Shown: in pieces, positions 63,826 through 64,000 of the stretch
Layout: each line of letters begins with the position of its first letter
Position numbering within the stretch: position 1 is the first letter of the stretch
Assembly (NCBI GenBank): GCA_025463515.1
Contig: JAODAQ010000029.1
Location: 1-64,000, forward strand
DNA: 64,000 bases
Source of the DNA: Rhodoglobus sp.
Lineage (GTDB): Bacteria > Actinomycetota > Actinomycetes > Actinomycetales > Microbacteriaceae
Direction: 5' to 3'
Made by a program: the position numbers and the translations under genes
The notes under the pieces: model-generated
What the model saw: only the letters and a program-made list of their open reading frames with translations
Told to the model about the DNA's origin: nothing
The model's database searches: none

Positions 63826-64000
63826 GACTCGAGCCGGGCAAGCGCTGGCGCAACTGGGCACGCTCCCAGACCTCGCACCCGCAGCACCTCGTGCGCGCGA
63901 CGTCTCCCGAGGAGGTGGCTGAGGCCGTGCGGTTCGCCCGCGAGAAGTCGTTGCCGATCAAGACCGTCGGCGCGGGCCACAGCTTCACGGCGATCGCCGC
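63822..64000 (+). CDS. FAD-linked sugar-lactone oxidase (3' end outside window)
   Basis: The GTG at 63822 overlaps the previous stop. About 59 residues are visible: WRNWARSQTSHPQHLVRATS, then KTVGAGHSFTAIA. This is the PCMH-type FAD-binding start of the D-arabinono-1,4-lactone/L-gulono-lactone oxidase family. It would oxidise a sugar lactone using oxygen. The rest lies beyond the window. Confidence 0.8.
   Translation, partial: MRLEPGKRWRNWARSQTSHPQHLVRATSPEEVAEAVRFAREKSLPIKTVGAGHSFTAIA

Overview
The window is high-GC chromosomal DNA of an actinobacterium, most likely of the Microbacteriaceae. The grounds are codon use, gene order (eno / FtsB-like / DUF501; mfd / AlkD), mycothiol-type arsenate reductases, and dispersed GGTTGAGTAG...TATCGAAACC and CTTCGACAGGCTCA repeats of the kind seen in that family. 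This assignment is inference, because there is no rRNA in the window.

1-14946: after the end of pth comes a sugar-uptake and catabolic cluster. It holds an ABC importer (two permeases and a lipoprotein), a LacI-type regulator, and an AraC-type regulator behind two TTACACGTGTAA operators. These are followed by overlapping genes for a DhaK-DhaL fusion kinase, an RpiB-like isomerase, a TIM-like isomerase, a Gfo/Idh dehydrogenase and a TIM-barrel sugar isomerase. A serine hydrolase and a VOC protein follow; a tartrate/D-malate dehydrogenase and an AEC carrier face outward from a shared gap. The kinase + TIM-like + RpiB set is the module used elsewhere to turn tetruloses (erythrulose) into D-erythrose 4-phosphate, so C4 sugar or polyol use is the best guess.

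14915-38927: housekeeping and scattered genes. They are a DMT exporter, mfd, an AlkD-like glycosylase, a FUSC-like membrane protein, a DUF222-HNH protein, an ABC exporter, a CPBP protease, an MFS pump, RecQ fused to a phosphoribosyltransferase-like tail, a DUF4192 protein, a secreted nuclease, mazG, hisS, a MarR regulator, eno, an FtsB/DivIC protein, DUF501, a subtilisin and a type II NADH dehydrogenase.

38940-52395: an integrative element of about 13.4 kb in the 3' end of a tRNA gene with a UAA anticodon. The tRNA 3' end (38993-39014) is repeated at 52374-52395. Its left half carries metal and arsenic resistance: a 21-residue peptide with eight cysteines, a CmtR-like repressor, two ArsC proteins and an ArsR-ArsC fusion, an ArsO-like flavoprotein, a small CC-tailed peptide, a CgArsR-type ArsR, an aquaglyceroporin and an ArsN-like acetyltransferase. 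The middle holds a tyrosine integrase, an XRE regulator, an excisionase-like protein, a long nested inverted repeat and a replication-relaxation protein. The right end holds two divergent, paralogous KAP-family P-loop NTPases with visibly lower GC than the host. This pair is the best candidate in the window for an undescribed (phage-exclusion-like) system.

52403-64000: chromosome again. It holds a TfoX-like protein, a small regulator/SRPBCC/SnoaL operon, a YCII protein, a Ser-Ile-Gly repeat protein, an MFS pump with a TetR, a TetR/NAD-epimerase pair with a clear operator, a DLH-type hydrolase, a large secreted Ig-like membrane protein, and the start of a TetR / MFS / alanine-racemase-fold enzyme / sugar-lactone oxidase operon that runs off the window.
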